From Synechococcus sp. RCC307 (GTDB lineage: Bacteria; Cyanobacteriota; Cyanobacteriia; PCC-6307; Cyanobiaceae), in assembly GCA_000063525.1 (NCBI GenBank), contig CT978603.1, forward strand, positions 2,160,915 to 2,224,914: 64,000 nt of DNA, given 5' to 3'. Numbering within the stretch: position 1 is the first letter of the stretch; every line of letters begins with the position of its first letter. Below are positions 25,403 to 35,712 of this stretch, one piece after another. The notes below the pieces were generated by a model. The model was not told the DNA's origin and searched no databases. It was given only the letters and a program-made list of their open reading frames with translations. Both the position numbers and the translations under genes were made by a program.

Positions 25403-26617
25403 TTGAAGCGTCCCTCCACCCTGCTTTGCGTTTTCGTCACCCTGCTCAATGACCGGGTCAGCGAAAGCCTGGTCTTCCCCTTGCTGCCGTTTTTGCTAGC
25501 CAGCTTCACCAGCAGCGGCACCACCTTGGGTTTGCTGGCCGGAAGTTACGCCCTGGCTCAGTTCATCGCCACCCCCCTCATCGGCGCCTTCAGTGACCGC
25601 TTTGGCCGGCGCCCGGTGATTGCCACCTGTGTGGCAGGAACGGTGGTTGGGCTTGGGGTGTTTGGACTGACCTTGGAACTGCCGTGGCCCGATGGCAGCC
25701 TTTGGCCGCTGCTGCTGCTGTTTGGCGGCCGCCTTCTCGATGGCTTTAGTGGCGGCACAGCAGCCACCGCAGGTGCGGTGCTGGCTGACATCAGCACCCC
25801 AGAAAACCGGGCCAAAGCCTTTGGCTTGATCGGTGTGGCCTTTGGCTTGGGGTTCATCCTCGGGCCGGCCTTCGCGGGGATCTTGAGCCAGTGGAGCGTC
25901 ACGCTGCCGGTCTGGATCGCACTGCTGATTGCTGTTGTGAACCTGCTGTTGGTTCTGCGGCTGCTGCCGGAAACACACCCACTGGATCAACGCCAACCGC
26001 TGCCGCGCAAACGGGCCCTCAATCCCTTCACCCAACTCTCCGGTGTGTTCAGCAACCCGCGGGTGAGCCGGCTGTGTTTGGGCTTTTTCCTCTTCTTCTT
26101 GGCCTTCAACGGCTTCACGGCCGTGCTGGTGCTGTTCTTTAAACAGAAATTCGGCTGGGGACCTGGCCCTGCCACCACGGCATTTTTGATCGTGGGGATT
26201 GTGGCCACCGTGGTGCAGGGGGGCTTGATTGGCCCTCTGGTCAAACGCTTCGGCGAGCAGCGCTTAACCCTGGCGGGCCTGGGCCTGGTGCTGGTGGGTT
26301 GCCTGATGATTCCGCTGGCCCCGGTGGACCGCAGTCAAAGCGTCGTCTACCCAGCGGTGGCCCTGCTGGCCTTTGGCACTGGGTTGGTGACGCCATCGCT
26401 GCGCAGCCTGGTGTCGCGTCGCCTCAGCAGTGGCGGCCAAGGTGCAGCTCTCGGCAGCCTGCAAGGTCTGCAGAGCCTCGGCAGTTTCCTGGGGCCGCCA
26501 CTGATGGGATTCAGCTACGAGCTTGTGGGTCACAGCAGCCCGTTCCTGCTGGCCGCTGCCTTCCTGATCGGCGTGGCTGCCTTGAGCGCTAACGGAAGCT
26601 TTAAACAAGCTGGCTAG
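25403..26617 (+). CDS. MFS transporter, drug/metabolite exporter type
   Basis: A 404-residue major facilitator with about twelve transmembrane segments. The motif A region GAFSDRFGRRPVI is near residues 62-74, and GPAFAGILSQW near residue 153 resembles the motif C of tetracycline-type drug/H+ antiporters. The start is a TTG one base after the deaminase stop, since the first transmembrane segment follows directly; longer frames run into the deaminase. Coupling to the deaminase might indicate transport of a purine or product, but the family is usually an exporter and the substrate is unknown. Confidence 0.88.
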   Translation: MKRPSTLLCVFVTLLNDRVSESLVFPLLPFLLASFTSSGTTLGLLAGSYALAQFIATPLIGAFSDRFGRRPVIATCVAGTVVGLGVFGLTLELPWPDGSLWPLLLLFGGRLLDGFSGGTAATAGAVLADISTPENRAKAFGLIGVAFGLGFILGPAFAGILSQWSVTLPVWIALLIAVVNLLLVLRLLPETHPLDQRQPLPRKRALNPFTQLSGVFSNPRVSRLCLGFFLFFLAFNGFTAVLVLFFKQKFGWGPGPATTAFLIVGIVATVVQGGLIGPLVKRFGEQRLTLAGLGLVLVGCLMIPLAPVDRSQSVVYPAVALLAFGTGLVTPSLRSLVSRRLSSGGQGAALGSLQGLQSLGSFLGPPLMGFSYELVGHSSPFLLAAAFLIGVAALSANGSFKQAG

Positions 26618-26650
26618 TTTCCGGGCCGCAAGCATTCCTGCAGCAATCCC

Positions 26651-28783
26651 ATGACGTCGGTCGAACTCGCGCCCGAGCTCTACCTCAACCGGGAACTGGC
26701 CTGGATTGATTTCAACCAGCGGGTGCTGGCCCAGGCCATGGACCCACGCACCCCGCTGCTGGAGCAGGCCAAATTCAGCGCGATCTTCAGCAACAACCTC
26801 GACGAGTTCTTCATGGTGCGGGTGGCTTCGCTGAAGTCACAGGTGGAAGCCGGCATCGAGACCCCAAGCGTCGACGGCCTCACCCCGCTGGAGCAATTGG
26901 TGGCGATCCAAACCAAGTTGCGGCCACTGCTGGAGCAGCAGCAACAGCACTACCGCGACACCCTGCGGCCGCAACTGGCTGAACACGGCGTGCAGGTGCT
27001 GGATTACCACCAGCTCAATGGCGAGCAGCGCGCTTGGATCAACCAGCACTTCCGCAGCGCCATCTTTCCGGTGCTGACGCCGCTAGCGGTGGATCCGGCC
27101 CACCCATTTCCCTTCATCAGCAACCTCAGCTTCAACATCGCTGCCTTGATTCGGGACCCCGATACCGGTGAGCAGCAATTTGCGCGGGTGAAAGTGCCCC
27201 AAAAGAATCTGCCGCGCTTCATCAAGATGCCCCTTGAGCTGGCTGGTCAAGAGGGCTTGCTCTACACCGCCATCGCCCTAGAGCAGGTGGTGGCCAACAA
27301 CCTGGGCTTGCTGTTCCCAGGTATGAGCGTGGAGGCCCACTACACCTTCCGGGTCACCCGCGACGCGGACCTGGAGCTGCGGGAATTGGAAGCTGACGAC
27401 CTCATGAATGCGCTGCAGGAGGGTCTGCGCCGGCGCCGCATGGGCGGCGAGGTGGTGCGCCTTGAGGTCGCCGATGACATGCCAAGCGATGTGATCGGCC
27501 TGCTGATGGAAGGCATGGCGGTCGAGCAAGAGGACGTTTACCAAATCAGTGGGCCGCTGGGCCTCGATGACCTGTTCGCCCTCACCGGCGTGCCGCTGCC
27601 GAAGTTCAAAGACCAGCCCCAAAAGGCCCGCATTGCAGCGCCATTGGCACGCGCGCAGAAAGCTCTGCTGGCCGATGGGTCGATCCCAGAAGAGGAATTT
27701 GAAAGCATCTTTGCTGTGCTCAAACGCGGCGATGTTCTGCTGCATCACCCCTATGACCTGTTCTCCTCATCGGTTGAGGAATTAATCAATCAATCGGCCG
27801 ATGATCCTGATGTGCTCGGCATCAAAATGACCCTCTACCGAGTCTCAAAAGACTCGGCCGTGATCAGTTCATTAATCCGCGCCGCTGAGAATGGCAAACA
27901 GGTCATGGCCCTGGTGGAGCTCAAGGCCCGTTTCGACGAAGAAAACAACATTCAATGGGCCCGCCAGCTTGAAAATGCTGGTGTGCATGTGGTCTACGGG
28001 GTGATCGGGCTTAAAACCCACACCAAAATCACCCTGGTGTTGCGACGCGAAAAAGAAGAGTTGCGCTCCTACGTGCACATCGGCACCGGCAACTACAACT
28101 CCAAAACGTCACGTTTGTACACCGATCTCGGTTTGCTGAGTGCCAGGCCTGAATTGGGGGGAGACCTGGTGGAGTTGTTCAACTACCTCACCGGTTTCTC
28201 CAAGCAGCAGACGTTCAGCAAACTGCTCGTCGCTCCCGTCAGCCTGCGCGCGGGAATGGAGGCCCTGATCCGCCGTGAAATCGACCATGCCAAGACAGGC
28301 CGCGGCGGTCACATCATCGCCAAGATGAACTCCTTGGTGGATCCGAGCATCATTGCCCTGCTCTATGAGGCCTCCCAAGCCGGAGTGCAGATTGAACTGA
28401 TCATTCGAGGCATCTGCAGCCTCAGACCAGGGATTCCCGGCCAAAGCGAGACCGTGCGCGTGGTGAGCATCATCGGTCGCTTCCTCGAACACTCGCGAGT
28501 CTTCTGGTTTGGTAATGCCGGAGCGTCCGAGGTGTTTATCGGCAGTGCCGACTGGATGGGACGCAACCTCGACCGGCGCGTTGAAGCGGTGACACCTGTC
28601 GAGGACCCAGTTCTACGCCGACAACTCGAAGTTTTGATGCAGACCTATCTCAATGACAACCGCGGCGCCTGGGATATGGGCAGCGACGGTCAGTTCACAC
28701 AGCGGCAGCCACAAGAGGAAGAACGCAACTCACAACTCGAGCTCATGGACACATGGCGCTCCGTACAGGGCCAAGACCACTAA
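26651..28783 (+). CDS. ppk1: Polyphosphate kinase
   Basis: A 710-residue PPK1 that transfers the gamma-phosphate of ATP to polyphosphate. The N-terminal domain begins YLNRELAWIDFNQRVL near residue 11. The catalytic C1 domain has the phosphorylated histidine in GLKTHTK near residue 457, and the C2 domain has IRGICSLRPGIPG near residues 587-600 and the second phospholipase-D-like motif. The length is normal. It follows the MFS gene by 33 bases. The 225 bases after it hold no gene I can support. Confidence 0.97.
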   Translation: MTSVELAPELYLNRELAWIDFNQRVLAQAMDPRTPLLEQAKFSAIFSNNLDEFFMVRVASLKSQVEAGIETPSVDGLTPLEQLVAIQTKLRPLLEQQQQHYRDTLRPQLAEHGVQVLDYHQLNGEQRAWINQHFRSAIFPVLTPLAVDPAHPFPFISNLSFNIAALIRDPDTGEQQFARVKVPQKNLPRFIKMPLELAGQEGLLYTAIALEQVVANNLGLLFPGMSVEAHYTFRVTRDADLELRELEADDLMNALQEGLRRRRMGGEVVRLEVADDMPSDVIGLLMEGMAVEQEDVYQISGPLGLDDLFALTGVPLPKFKDQPQKARIAAPLARAQKALLADGSIPEEEFESIFAVLKRGDVLLHHPYDLFSSSVEELINQSADDPDVLGIKMTLYRVSKDSAVISSLIRAAENGKQVMALVELKARFDEENNIQWARQLENAGVHVVYGVIGLKTHTKITLVLRREKEELRSYVHIGTGNYNSKTSRLYTDLGLLSARPELGGDLVELFNYLTGFSKQQTFSKLLVAPVSLRAGMEALIRREIDHAKTGRGGHIIAKMNSLVDPSIIALLYEASQAGVQIELIIRGICSLRPGIPGQSETVRVVSIIGRFLEHSRVFWFGNAGASEVFIGSADWMGRNLDRRVEAVTPVEDPVLRRQLEVLMQTYLNDNRGAWDMGSDGQFTQRQPQEEERNSQLELMDTWRSVQGQDH

Positions 28784-29008
28784 AACTGTGGCCATCCACA
28801 CACATTGCAAACGATTTGCCACTGAAACCAAAGAGTTTTGAAGCTTTAGAGACAAAGCATCAACACCACATCAACGCATCAATTACTTAGCGATCAGAAA
28901 CGCTGATCCAGTTGCTTTCTGGAAATCCAGATTGTCTTCCTAATAGCAGCAATTAAGCGGCCGAAGCAGTGCTATGTTCTGGCCAAATTAAATTCGGAGA
29001 CCAGGGTG

Positions 29009-29977
29009 ATGGGGACACCACTGGAGCACCGATCTGAGGCGCCTAAGCCTCGGAATCGCAGTGCCTCGCGTTCATCTAATCGCGGCTCAGGCCGCCTTAG
29101 CACTGATTCAATTGGCTGGTATCTCAGCAATATCGGCCGAGTGCCGCTGCTGACTGCCGCAGAGGAAATCGAGCTGGCCCACCAGGTCCAGCAGATGAAG
29201 CAACTCAGCGAAATTCCCGCTGAGGAGCGCACTCCTAAGCAGCGCCAGCAGGTGCGCATGGGCTGCCGCGCCCGCGACCGCATGATGGCCGCCAACCTGC
29301 GCCTGGTGGTCAGCGTCGCCAAGAAATATCAGAACCAAGGCCTGGAGCTTCTGGACTTAGTGCAAGAAGGGGCCATTGGTCTCGAGCGTGCGGTCGACAA
29401 ATTCGACCCGGCCATGGGCTACAAGTTTTCAACGTATGCCTACTGGTGGATCCGCCAGGGCATGACGCGCGCCATTGATAACAGCGCCCGCACCATTCGC
29501 CTGCCGATTCACATCAGCGAAAAACTCTCCAAGATGCGCCGCATCACACGGGAGCTCACCCACCGCTTTGGGCGTCAACCCAATCGCTTGGAACTCGCCC
29601 ACGCCATGGGCATGGAGCCCGATGAACTGGAAGAACTTCTGAGTCAGAGCGCCCCTTGTGCATCGCTCGATGCCCACGCCCGCGGCGAGGAAGACCGCAG
29701 CACCTTGGGTGAACTGATCCCTGACCCGTCCTGCAACGACTCCATGGAAAGCATGGACCGGCGCATTCAAAAAGAACATCTAGGCACCTGGATTACCCAG
29801 CTCAATGAGCGGGAACAAAAAATCCTGAAATTGCGCTTTGGTCTCGAAGGTGCCGAGCCACAAACGCTGGCCGAAATTGGTCGTCAGATCAACGTGTCCC
29901 GCGAGCGGGTGCGGCAACTGGAAGCCAAAGCCATCCTCAAGCTCAGACTGATCACCAATCAGCAACAGGCCGCCTGA
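29009..29977 (+). CDS. Group 2 RNA polymerase sigma factor (sigma-70 family)
   Basis: A 322-residue non-essential-type sigma-70. Region 1.2 (DSIGWYLSNIGRVPLL) starts near residue 33; region 2 (ANLRLVVSVAKKYQ to YAYWWIRQGMTRAID) covers about 95-165; region 3 and region 4 (LAEIGRQINVSRERVRQLE) end at about 312. It lacks the long region 1.1 of the principal sigma factor, so it is group 2, the class used for stress, nutrient or circadian responses in cyanobacteria. Which of the several paralogues it is cannot be said. An in-frame GTG precedes the ATG at 29009. Confidence 0.94.
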   Translation: MGTPLEHRSEAPKPRNRSASRSSNRGSGRLSTDSIGWYLSNIGRVPLLTAAEEIELAHQVQQMKQLSEIPAEERTPKQRQQVRMGCRARDRMMAANLRLVVSVAKKYQNQGLELLDLVQEGAIGLERAVDKFDPAMGYKFSTYAYWWIRQGMTRAIDNSARTIRLPIHISEKLSKMRRITRELTHRFGRQPNRLELAHAMGMEPDELEELLSQSAPCASLDAHARGEEDRSTLGELIPDPSCNDSMESMDRRIQKEHLGTWITQLNEREQKILKLRFGLEGAEPQTLAEIGRQINVSRERVRQLEAKAILKLRLITNQQQAA

Positions 29978-29978
29978 G

Positions 29979-30617
29979 TTGAGCGCTGCCGCCAACCTGC
30001 TTTGGGTCGCCCTCTGGCTGGCGTTGGTCCTGGTTGCTGCCAAAACCGCACGGCTGATTTGGCCACTGCAAAAGGAACTCAGCCGCAAGCTGGTGCACAT
30101 CGGTGCTGGCCTGGCTGTGCCGCTGGCCTGGGCTCTGCAGATTCCGCGTGCGTGGGCCCTACCCGCGGCTGGACTGGCGACGCTGATCGCCCTGATCAAT
30201 CACCGCTTCCGGCTCGTGCCGGAAGTCGAAGATGTTGGTCGGCGCAGCATCGGCACCATCGCCTACGGGCTCTCCATCACCTTGCTGGTGTGGTTTTGGT
30301 GGCCGCAACGGGCTGATCTGGTCAGCGCTTGTGTGCTGGTGATGGTCCTCGGCGATGGAGCCGCTGGCTTGTTGGGCTCCTCACTCTCATCACCGCGTTG
30401 GCAAGTGATGGGACAAACCAAATCACTGATCGGAACCAGCGTGATGGCCATCGTCAGCTTGCTGGTGCTGAGCTTGCTGCTGCGCGATCTCAGCTGGCCA
30501 ACCCTGATCGCCCTCAGCGCGGCAGCCACCTTGCTGGAGCAAATCAGCTGGGGAGGCCTCGACAACTTCAGCGTGCCAATGGGCGTTGCCGCGATGGCCT
30601 ACTGGCTTGGTGCTTAG
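29979..30617 (+). CDS. Phytol/dolichol kinase family membrane protein
   Basis: A 212-residue protein with about six or seven transmembrane helices. The family motifs SRKLVHIGAGLAVPLAW near residues 35-51, RRSIGTIAYGLSI near 88-100 and MVLGDGAAGLLGSSL near 121-135 match the VTE5/VTE6 phytol kinase group, which phosphorylates phytol or phytyl phosphate with CTP for tocopherol or chlorophyll salvage. The start is a TTG one base after the sigma-factor stop, suggesting coupling. Exact substrate is not certain. Confidence 0.87.
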   Translation: MSAAANLLWVALWLALVLVAAKTARLIWPLQKELSRKLVHIGAGLAVPLAWALQIPRAWALPAAGLATLIALINHRFRLVPEVEDVGRRSIGTIAYGLSITLLVWFWWPQRADLVSACVLVMVLGDGAAGLLGSSLSSPRWQVMGQTKSLIGTSVMAIVSLLVLSLLLRDLSWPTLIALSAAATLLEQISWGGLDNFSVPMGVAAMAYWLGA

Positions 30618-30943
30618 GCCTCAAACATCTTTTCGCAGCGCAACTGCCAATCCTGGGGCGTTCCCAAACCAGCCACCAACAGCCTGTCGGCGGGTGCTTG
30701 ACCCAAGATCCGCTGCCACTGGGCAATGAGCTCCTCTTTTTCCAACCAACCCTTGAGCAAGGCTTGATGCACGAGCTGCGGATCCCAACAGCGCTGCTCG
30801 GCAGCTTGTTGGCCCCACCCCAGCAAGCGATCGAGCTGACAGGGCCGAAAACCTGCAAACACAGGGCCCGCCGGCTGACCCTGCTCCAAACGAAACAAAT
30901 TCAGCGAATCGCTGATGCCAAAAAACTGCAACAACAGGGCCAT
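30614..30943 (-). CDS. Hypothetical protein with strong ribosome-binding site
   Basis: A 109-residue soluble protein, Leu/Gln/Trp-rich, probably helical, ending WQLRCEKMFEA. I do not recognise its family. The start is well supported: AGGAGG lies 9 bases before the ATG. Its stop overlaps the 3' end of the phytol-kinase-like gene by 4 bases on the opposite strand. Confidence 0.75.
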   Translation of the reverse strand: MALLLQFFGISDSLNLFRLEQGQPAGPVFAGFRPCQLDRLLGWGQQAAEQRCWDPQLVHQALLKGWLEKEELIAQWQRILGQAPADRLLVAGLGTPQDWQLRCEKMFEA

Positions 30944-31026
30944 GAAGGAAGGCCTCCTGGAGAGCTGTTTGAGATTAAGCAGAGAAAAACAAGAGACCGT
31001 GACTGTCGCTACAAGCCATCAAAGAC

Positions 31027-32100
31027 CTAGGCCACCGGAACCGGAACCGCCGCCGCCAACTGCTCGAGCAATTGCTCGGTGGTGGTGAGATCGATGCAGG
31101 CATCGGTGATGCTCTGGCCATAGGCCAGCTGACTGAGGTCAGCGGGAAGTTTTTGATTGCCCTCGACCAAATTGCTTTCGAGCATCACGCCCAGAACCGA
31201 CTTGGAGCCCTGGCGCACCTGATCCGCCACGGCTGTGAGCACCTCGCTTTGGCGCCGGTAGTCCTTGTTGGAGTTGCCATGGCTGCAATCGACCATCACC
31301 CGATCAGGCAACGCCGCTGCCTTGAGTTCAGCGGCGAAAGAGGCAATCGCTTCAGCGTGGAAGTTGGTCTGGCCGCCACCACCGCGCAACACCAGATGAC
31401 CATCGGGATTGCCCGTGGTCGACACGATCGAAGCGTGCCCCTGACGGTTGATCCCCAAGAAATGATGCGGCCGAGCGGCGGCCTGCATGGCGTTGATGGC
31501 CACGGTCACCCCGCCATCAGTGCCGTTCTTGAAACCAATGGGCATGGACAACCCCGAGGCCATCTCGCGGTGGGTTTGGCTTTCGGTGGTGCGGGCACCA
31601 ATGGCCGTCCAGCTCACCAAATCAGCGATGTATTGAGGAACGATTGGATCCAGCAATTCCGTGGCCGCCGGCAGGCCCCGCTCAGCCAGTTGCAGCAGCA
31701 GCGAACGGGCCCGGCGCAAGCCGCTGTTGATGTCGTAGCTGCCATCGAGATGGGGGTCATTAATCAGACCCTTCCAGCCCACCGTGGTGCGGGGCTTCTC
31801 GAAGTACACCCGCATCACGATCTCAAGGCTGTCCTTGAGACGTTCACGGATCAGGGCCAGCGCGCCGGCGTATTCCTCTGCGGCGGCCACATCGTGAACC
31901 GAGCAAGGGCCGACGATCACCAGCAACCGCGGATCCTCGCCGCGGAGAATGCGTTGGATCCGCTGACGGGTCTGGCGCACCGTTTCACTGGCCCGATCCG
32001 ACAACGGCAGATCACTGTGCAGGATGGCCGGGGCCACCAACGGGCGGGTCTCCACCACATGCAGATCGGAGGTGGGGAGCATCGGGCAAGACCTAGGCAT
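31027..32100 (-). CDS. aroG: 3-deoxy-7-phosphoheptulonate synthase, class I
   Basis: A 357-residue type I-alpha DAHP synthase, which joins phosphoenolpyruvate and erythrose 4-phosphate to open the shikimate pathway. Signature segments are VGPCSVHD near residues 63-70, YFEKPRTTVGWKGLINDP near 99-116, ARTTESQTHRE near 169-179, MVDCSHGNSNKDYRRQ near 270-285 and GVMLESNLVEGNQ near 304-316. The length fits E. coli AroF/G/H. The start could instead be at Met7. It diverges from acnB across 75 bases. Confidence 0.96.
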   Translation of the reverse strand: MPRSCPMLPTSDLHVVETRPLVAPAILHSDLPLSDRASETVRQTRQRIQRILRGEDPRLLVIVGPCSVHDVAAAEEYAGALALIRERLKDSLEIVMRVYFEKPRTTVGWKGLINDPHLDGSYDINSGLRRARSLLLQLAERGLPAATELLDPIVPQYIADLVSWTAIGARTTESQTHREMASGLSMPIGFKNGTDGGVTVAINAMQAAARPHHFLGINRQGHASIVSTTGNPDGHLVLRGGGGQTNFHAEAIASFAAELKAAALPDRVMVDCSHGNSNKDYRRQSEVLTAVADQVRQGSKSVLGVMLESNLVEGNQKLPADLSQLAYGQSITDACIDLTTTEQLLEQLAAAVPVPVA

Positions 32101-32175
32101 CGCTCAGCCTAAGATCCGCCGCCATCCCGGCAAATCAGACAATGGTTTGCTGAGTTTGTCGCTGACGCCGTACCG

Positions 32176-34779
32176 ATGAGCCTTACCCCTGACGCGTTCC
32201 TGCCGGCTTACCGCGCTGCCGCCGCTGAGCGAGAAGGCCTTGGTGTGCCCCCCTTAGCTCTCGACGCTGAGCAGACCAAAGCCCTCACAGACCTGCTGGA
32301 AACACCTTCCACTGGGGAGGAGCAGACGCTGCTGCATCTGCTCAGTGAACGCATTCCACCGGGTGTGGATGAGGCGGCCTACGTCAAAGCCGACTGGCTC
32401 AGTGCCGTGGCCGAAGGCCGGCGCAGCAGCCCCTTGGTCGCCCCGCTGGAAGCCACCCGGCTTCTGGCCACGATGATTGGCGGCTACAACGTGGCGGCCC
32501 TGATCCGGCTGCTCAGCAACACCGACAACAGCCTGGCCGCCGCCGCAGCCGAAGGCCTGAGCCGCACCCTGCTCGTTTACGACGCCTACAACGACGTCCT
32601 CGAGCTGGCTGCTGGCAACAGCTACGCCAAGCAGGTCATCGATAGCTGGGCTGAAGCGGAGTGGTTCACGGCCAAGCCCGAACTGCCCGAGTCCATCACC
32701 GTCACGGTGTTCAAGGTGGAGGGAGAAACCAACACCGACGATCTCTCCCCTGCCACCCACGCCACCACGCGTCCTGACATCCCGCTGCATGCCACAGCGA
32801 TGCTCGAGACCCGCATGCCCGGCGGCTTGGAGCAGCTGGAAGCCCTCAAGGCCAAAGGCCTTCCAGTGGCCTACGTGGGTGATGTGGTGGGCACCGGCAG
32901 CTCCCGCAAATCAGCCATTAACTCGGTGCTGTGGCACACCGGCAGCGACATCCCCCATGTGCCCAACAAGCGCAGTGGTGGCGTGATCTTGGGCGGCAAA
33001 ATCGCTCCCATCTTTTTCACCACAGCAGAAGATTCCGGCGCTCTGCCGATCGAATGCGACGTCACCGGGCTCAACAGCGGTGATGTGATCACGATCCGTC
33101 CCCATGCCGGCACGATCGAGCGCGACGGCGAGGTGGTTGCCCGCTTCGATCTCAAGCCCAGCACCATCAGCGATGAGGTGCGCGCAGGCGGCCGCATTCC
33201 TCTGATGATTGGTCGCGCCTTGACCGACAAGGTGCGCAGCCAACTGGGTCTACCGGCCTCCGAGCTGTTTATCCGCCCAACGCCTCCCGCCGACAGCGGC
33301 AAGGGCTTCACGCTGGCGCAAAAAATGGTGGGCCGCGCCTGCGGACTGCCGGGTGTGCACCCTGGCACCAGCTGCGAGCCGTTGATGACCAGCGTTGGCA
33401 GCCAGGACACCACCGGGCCCATGACCCGCGATGAGATGAAGGAGCTGGCCTGCCTTGGCTTCTCCGCTGATCTGGTGATGCAGAGCTTCTGCCACACCGC
33501 GGCCTATCCCAAGCCGGTGGACCTCAAAACCCACGCCGAGTTGCCCGACTTCATGAGCAACCGCGGCGGTGTGTCCCTACGCACTGGCGACGGCATCATC
33601 CACAGCTGGCTCAACCGCATGCTGCTGCCCGACACCGTCGGCACCGGCGGCGATAGCCACACCCGATTCCCCCTCGGCATCTCCTTCCCCGCAGGCTCCG
33701 GTCTGGTGGCCTTTGCCGCAGCCATCGGCGCCATGCCACTCGACATGCCGGAATCGGTGTTGGTGCGCTTCAGCGGAGAACTTCAGCCCGGCGTCACCCT
33801 GCGTGATGTGGTGAATGCGATTCCCTATGTGGCGATCGAGAAGGGGCTCTTGACGGTGGAGAAAGCCGGCAAGAAGAACGTCTTCAACGGCCGCATCATG
33901 GAGATCGAAGGTTTGCCCGATCTCAAACTGGAGCAGGCCTTCGAGCTCACCGACGCCACGGCCGAGCGCTCCTGCGCCGGCAGCACGATCAAGCTCAGCG
34001 TCGACACCGTCAGCGAATACTTGCGCAGCAATGTGGCCCTGCTCAAAAACATGATTGCCCGCGGCTACAGCGATGCCCGCACCCTGGCGCGCCGCATCAA
34101 AGCCATGGAGGACTGGCTAGCCAACCCTGAATTGCTGGAAGCCGATGCCAATGCCGACTACGCCGCTGTGATCGACATCGACCTCAACACGATCACCGAG
34201 CCGATCGTGGCCTGCCCCAATGACCCCGACAACGTCAAAACCCTCTCCGACGTCGCTGGCGACAAAGTCGATGAGGTGTTCATCGGCTCCTGCATGACCA
34301 ACATCGGCCATTACCGGGCCGCGGCCACCGTGCTGAAAGGTCAGGGGCAAAACACTGCGCGCCTGTGGGTCTGCCCCCCCACCCGCATGGATGAGGAGAC
34401 GTTGAAAGCCGAGGGCTACTACGCCACCTTCGAAGCCGCCGGATCACGCATGGAGATGCCGGGTTGCTCGCTCTGTATGGGCAACCAAGCGCGCGTGGAA
34501 GACAACACCACCGTGTTCTCCACCAGCACCCGCAACTTCAACAACCGCCTCGGCAATGGCGCCCAGGTCTATCTGGGCAGCGCCGAGTTGGCAGCGGTCT
34601 GCGCCCAACTGGGACGCATCCCCAGCCGCGAGGAATACCTGGCGGTCGCCGCAGAGCGGATTGATCCCAACAGCGCTGAGCTCTACCGCTACTTGAACTT
34701 CGATCAAGTGCAGGGCTTCGCCGATGAAGGCCGGGTGTTGAGCCAAGCCGAAGAAGAGAAGCTGCTGGCGGAGGCCTAA
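32176..34779 (+). CDS. acnB: Aconitate hydratase B
   Basis: An 867-residue bifunctional aconitase/2-methylisocitrate dehydratase, the normal length for AcnB. The N-terminal HEAT-like domain covers about residues 1-160, the swivel domain with [12 protein letters not shown] near residues 238-249 follows, and the [4Fe-4S] cysteines occur in FIGSCMTN near residue 705 and [11 protein letters not shown] near 764-774. [13 protein letters not shown] near residues 491-503 is the active-site segment. It serves the incomplete or GABA/2-OGDC-type cycle of cyanobacteria. Its stop overlaps the convergent sulfotransferase-like gene by 4 bases. Confidence 0.98.
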   Translation: MSLTPDAFLPAYRAAAAEREGLGVPPLALDAEQTKALTDLLETPSTGEEQTLLHLLSERIPPGVDEAAYVKADWLSAVAEGRRSSPLVAPLEATRLLATMIGGYNVAALIRLLSNTDNSLAAAAAEGLSRTLLVYDAYNDVLELAAGNSYAKQVIDSWAEAEWFTAKPELPESITVTVFKVEGETNTDDLSPATHATTRPDIPLHATAMLETRMPGGLEQLEALKAKGLPVAYVGDVVGTGSSRKSAINSVLWHTGSDIPHVPNKRSGGVILGGKIAPIFFTTAEDSGALPIECDVTGLNSGDVITIRPHAGTIERDGEVVARFDLKPSTISDEVRAGGRIPLMIGRALTDKVRSQLGLPASELFIRPTPPADSGKGFTLAQKMVGRACGLPGVHPGTSCEPLMTSVGSQDTTGPMTRDEMKELACLGFSADLVMQSFCHTAAYPKPVDLKTHAELPDFMSNRGGVSLRTGDGIIHSWLNRMLLPDTVGTGGDSHTRFPLGISFPAGSGLVAFAAAIGAMPLDMPESVLVRFSGELQPGVTLRDVVNAIPYVAIEKGLLTVEKAGKKNVFNGRIMEIEGLPDLKLEQAFELTDATAERSCAGSTIKLSVDTVSEYLRSNVALLKNMIARGYSDARTLARRIKAMEDWLANPELLEADANADYAAVIDIDLNTITEPIVACPNDPDNVKTLSDVAGDKVDEVFIGSCMTNIGHYRAAATVLKGQGQNTARLWVCPPTRMDEETLKAEGYYATFEAAGSRMEMPGCSLCMGNQARVEDNTTVFSTSTRNFNNRLGNGAQVYLGSAELAAVCAQLGRIPSREEYLAVAAERIDPNSAELYRYLNFDQVQGFADEGRVLSQAEEEKLLAEA

Positions 34780-35597
34780 AGCGTCGGCGACTTGTAGCCG
34801 AAGCGTTCGGTGATGAAGCGGTCCCGCTGGGCCACCAGCTCGATGCTGGCCTGGTCGTAGTAGTCCTGCCAGCGGCTGCGTTTGCCGCGGGACGGATTGC
34901 TGCGGCCGCCCCCCAGGATCTGGCTGCGCTGCTCATCGCTCACAGCGATCTGCAAGCGCTCCAGCACCATCAACAGGTCCTGTTCCAAGTGCTCGGTGCG
35001 GATCACGTGATCGAGGTAATTGGCAGTGGCATCAAAGGCACGCAGGCTTTCCAGATCAGCGATGGAGCGAAAACTGCCGCGGCAGAAGAGATCGAGGTAG
35101 CGGTAGGTCAGCAGACCCACCCGATCAGCGCAGGCATGCAAGGCCAAGCGCTCGCCGCTGTCCCAACGGCGGGCGGGCTCATGCAGCCAACGCAACCAGG
35201 TGCGAAAAGCCTGCACGTCTTGAACATCGCTGTAGAGCCGCTGCCACTCGGCTGGACGCTGGCGCAGGCTGTGCAGCCAACGCCTGCCGGCATAGATCGG
35301 CGCAGCGCGCCAACCCAAACCCCGCACACTGCCGCGCCCGTGGGTGAGGGCTTCCCAGAGCATTCCCTCCTGCTGGCAGCCGTAGGCCCACAGCGAGACG
35401 TACCAGGCCCAGGGATTGCGGACGGAACCGAGAAACACCGGCCTGCGATCGAACTCAGCCTGGCTGGGTTTGTTGTGCTTACCCCGCTGCTCCCCGGGAA
35501 CGACCAAGGCCAAAAGCTTGCCGATGTGGGTGCAGGCCGTCTTGGGCAGCTCCACATAGATCAGGCGATCGGCGATGAACATCCGCAGCCAGACCAT
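34776..35597 (-). CDS. Sulfotransferase-like family protein
   Basis: A 273-residue protein. [15 protein letters not shown] near residues 15-29 resembles the 5'-phosphosulfate loop, and [17 protein letters not shown] near residues 54-70 resembles the 3'-phosphate motif of PAPS-dependent sulfotransferases, especially those with the K-T-A/G-[CS]-T form seen in bacterial and viral carbohydrate sulfotransferases. No signal peptide is present. The acceptor is unknown. Met6 (35582) is an alternative start. Confidence in the fold is fair, in the reaction lower. Confidence 0.72.
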   Translation of the reverse strand: MVWLRMFIADRLIYVELPKTACTHIGKLLALVVPGEQRGKHNKPSQAEFDRRPVFLGSVRNPWAWYVSLWAYGCQQEGMLWEALTHGRGSVRGLGWRAAPIYAGRRWLHSLRQRPAEWQRLYSDVQDVQAFRTWLRWLHEPARRWDSGERLALHACADRVGLLTYRYLDLFCRGSFRSIADLESLRAFDATANYLDHVIRTEHLEQDLLMVLERLQIAVSDEQRSQILGGGRSNPSRGKRSRWQDYYDQASIELVAQRDRFITERFGYKSPTL

Positions 35598-35712
35598 CGG
35601 CGCAGCAGCCTACCGATCGCAGGGATGATGGGAACACCACAGCCTTCCGCGCCTGAAACAGGAAACGCTGCTGTTTGAACCAGCCCAACCGGCGGCTGGT
35701 GCCCTACGCGCT

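Noticed and set aside
28784..29008. Possible small gene or RNA between ppk and the sigma factor gene
   Set aside because: No frame with a start and protein-like composition, and no recognisable RNA motif; a TATGTT element near the end may be a -10 but is not supported by a -35.
31072..32112. Plus-strand frame of 346 residues opposite the DAHP synthase gene
   Set aside because: Composition (His, Gly, Gln-rich) and exact overlap mark it as a shadow frame.
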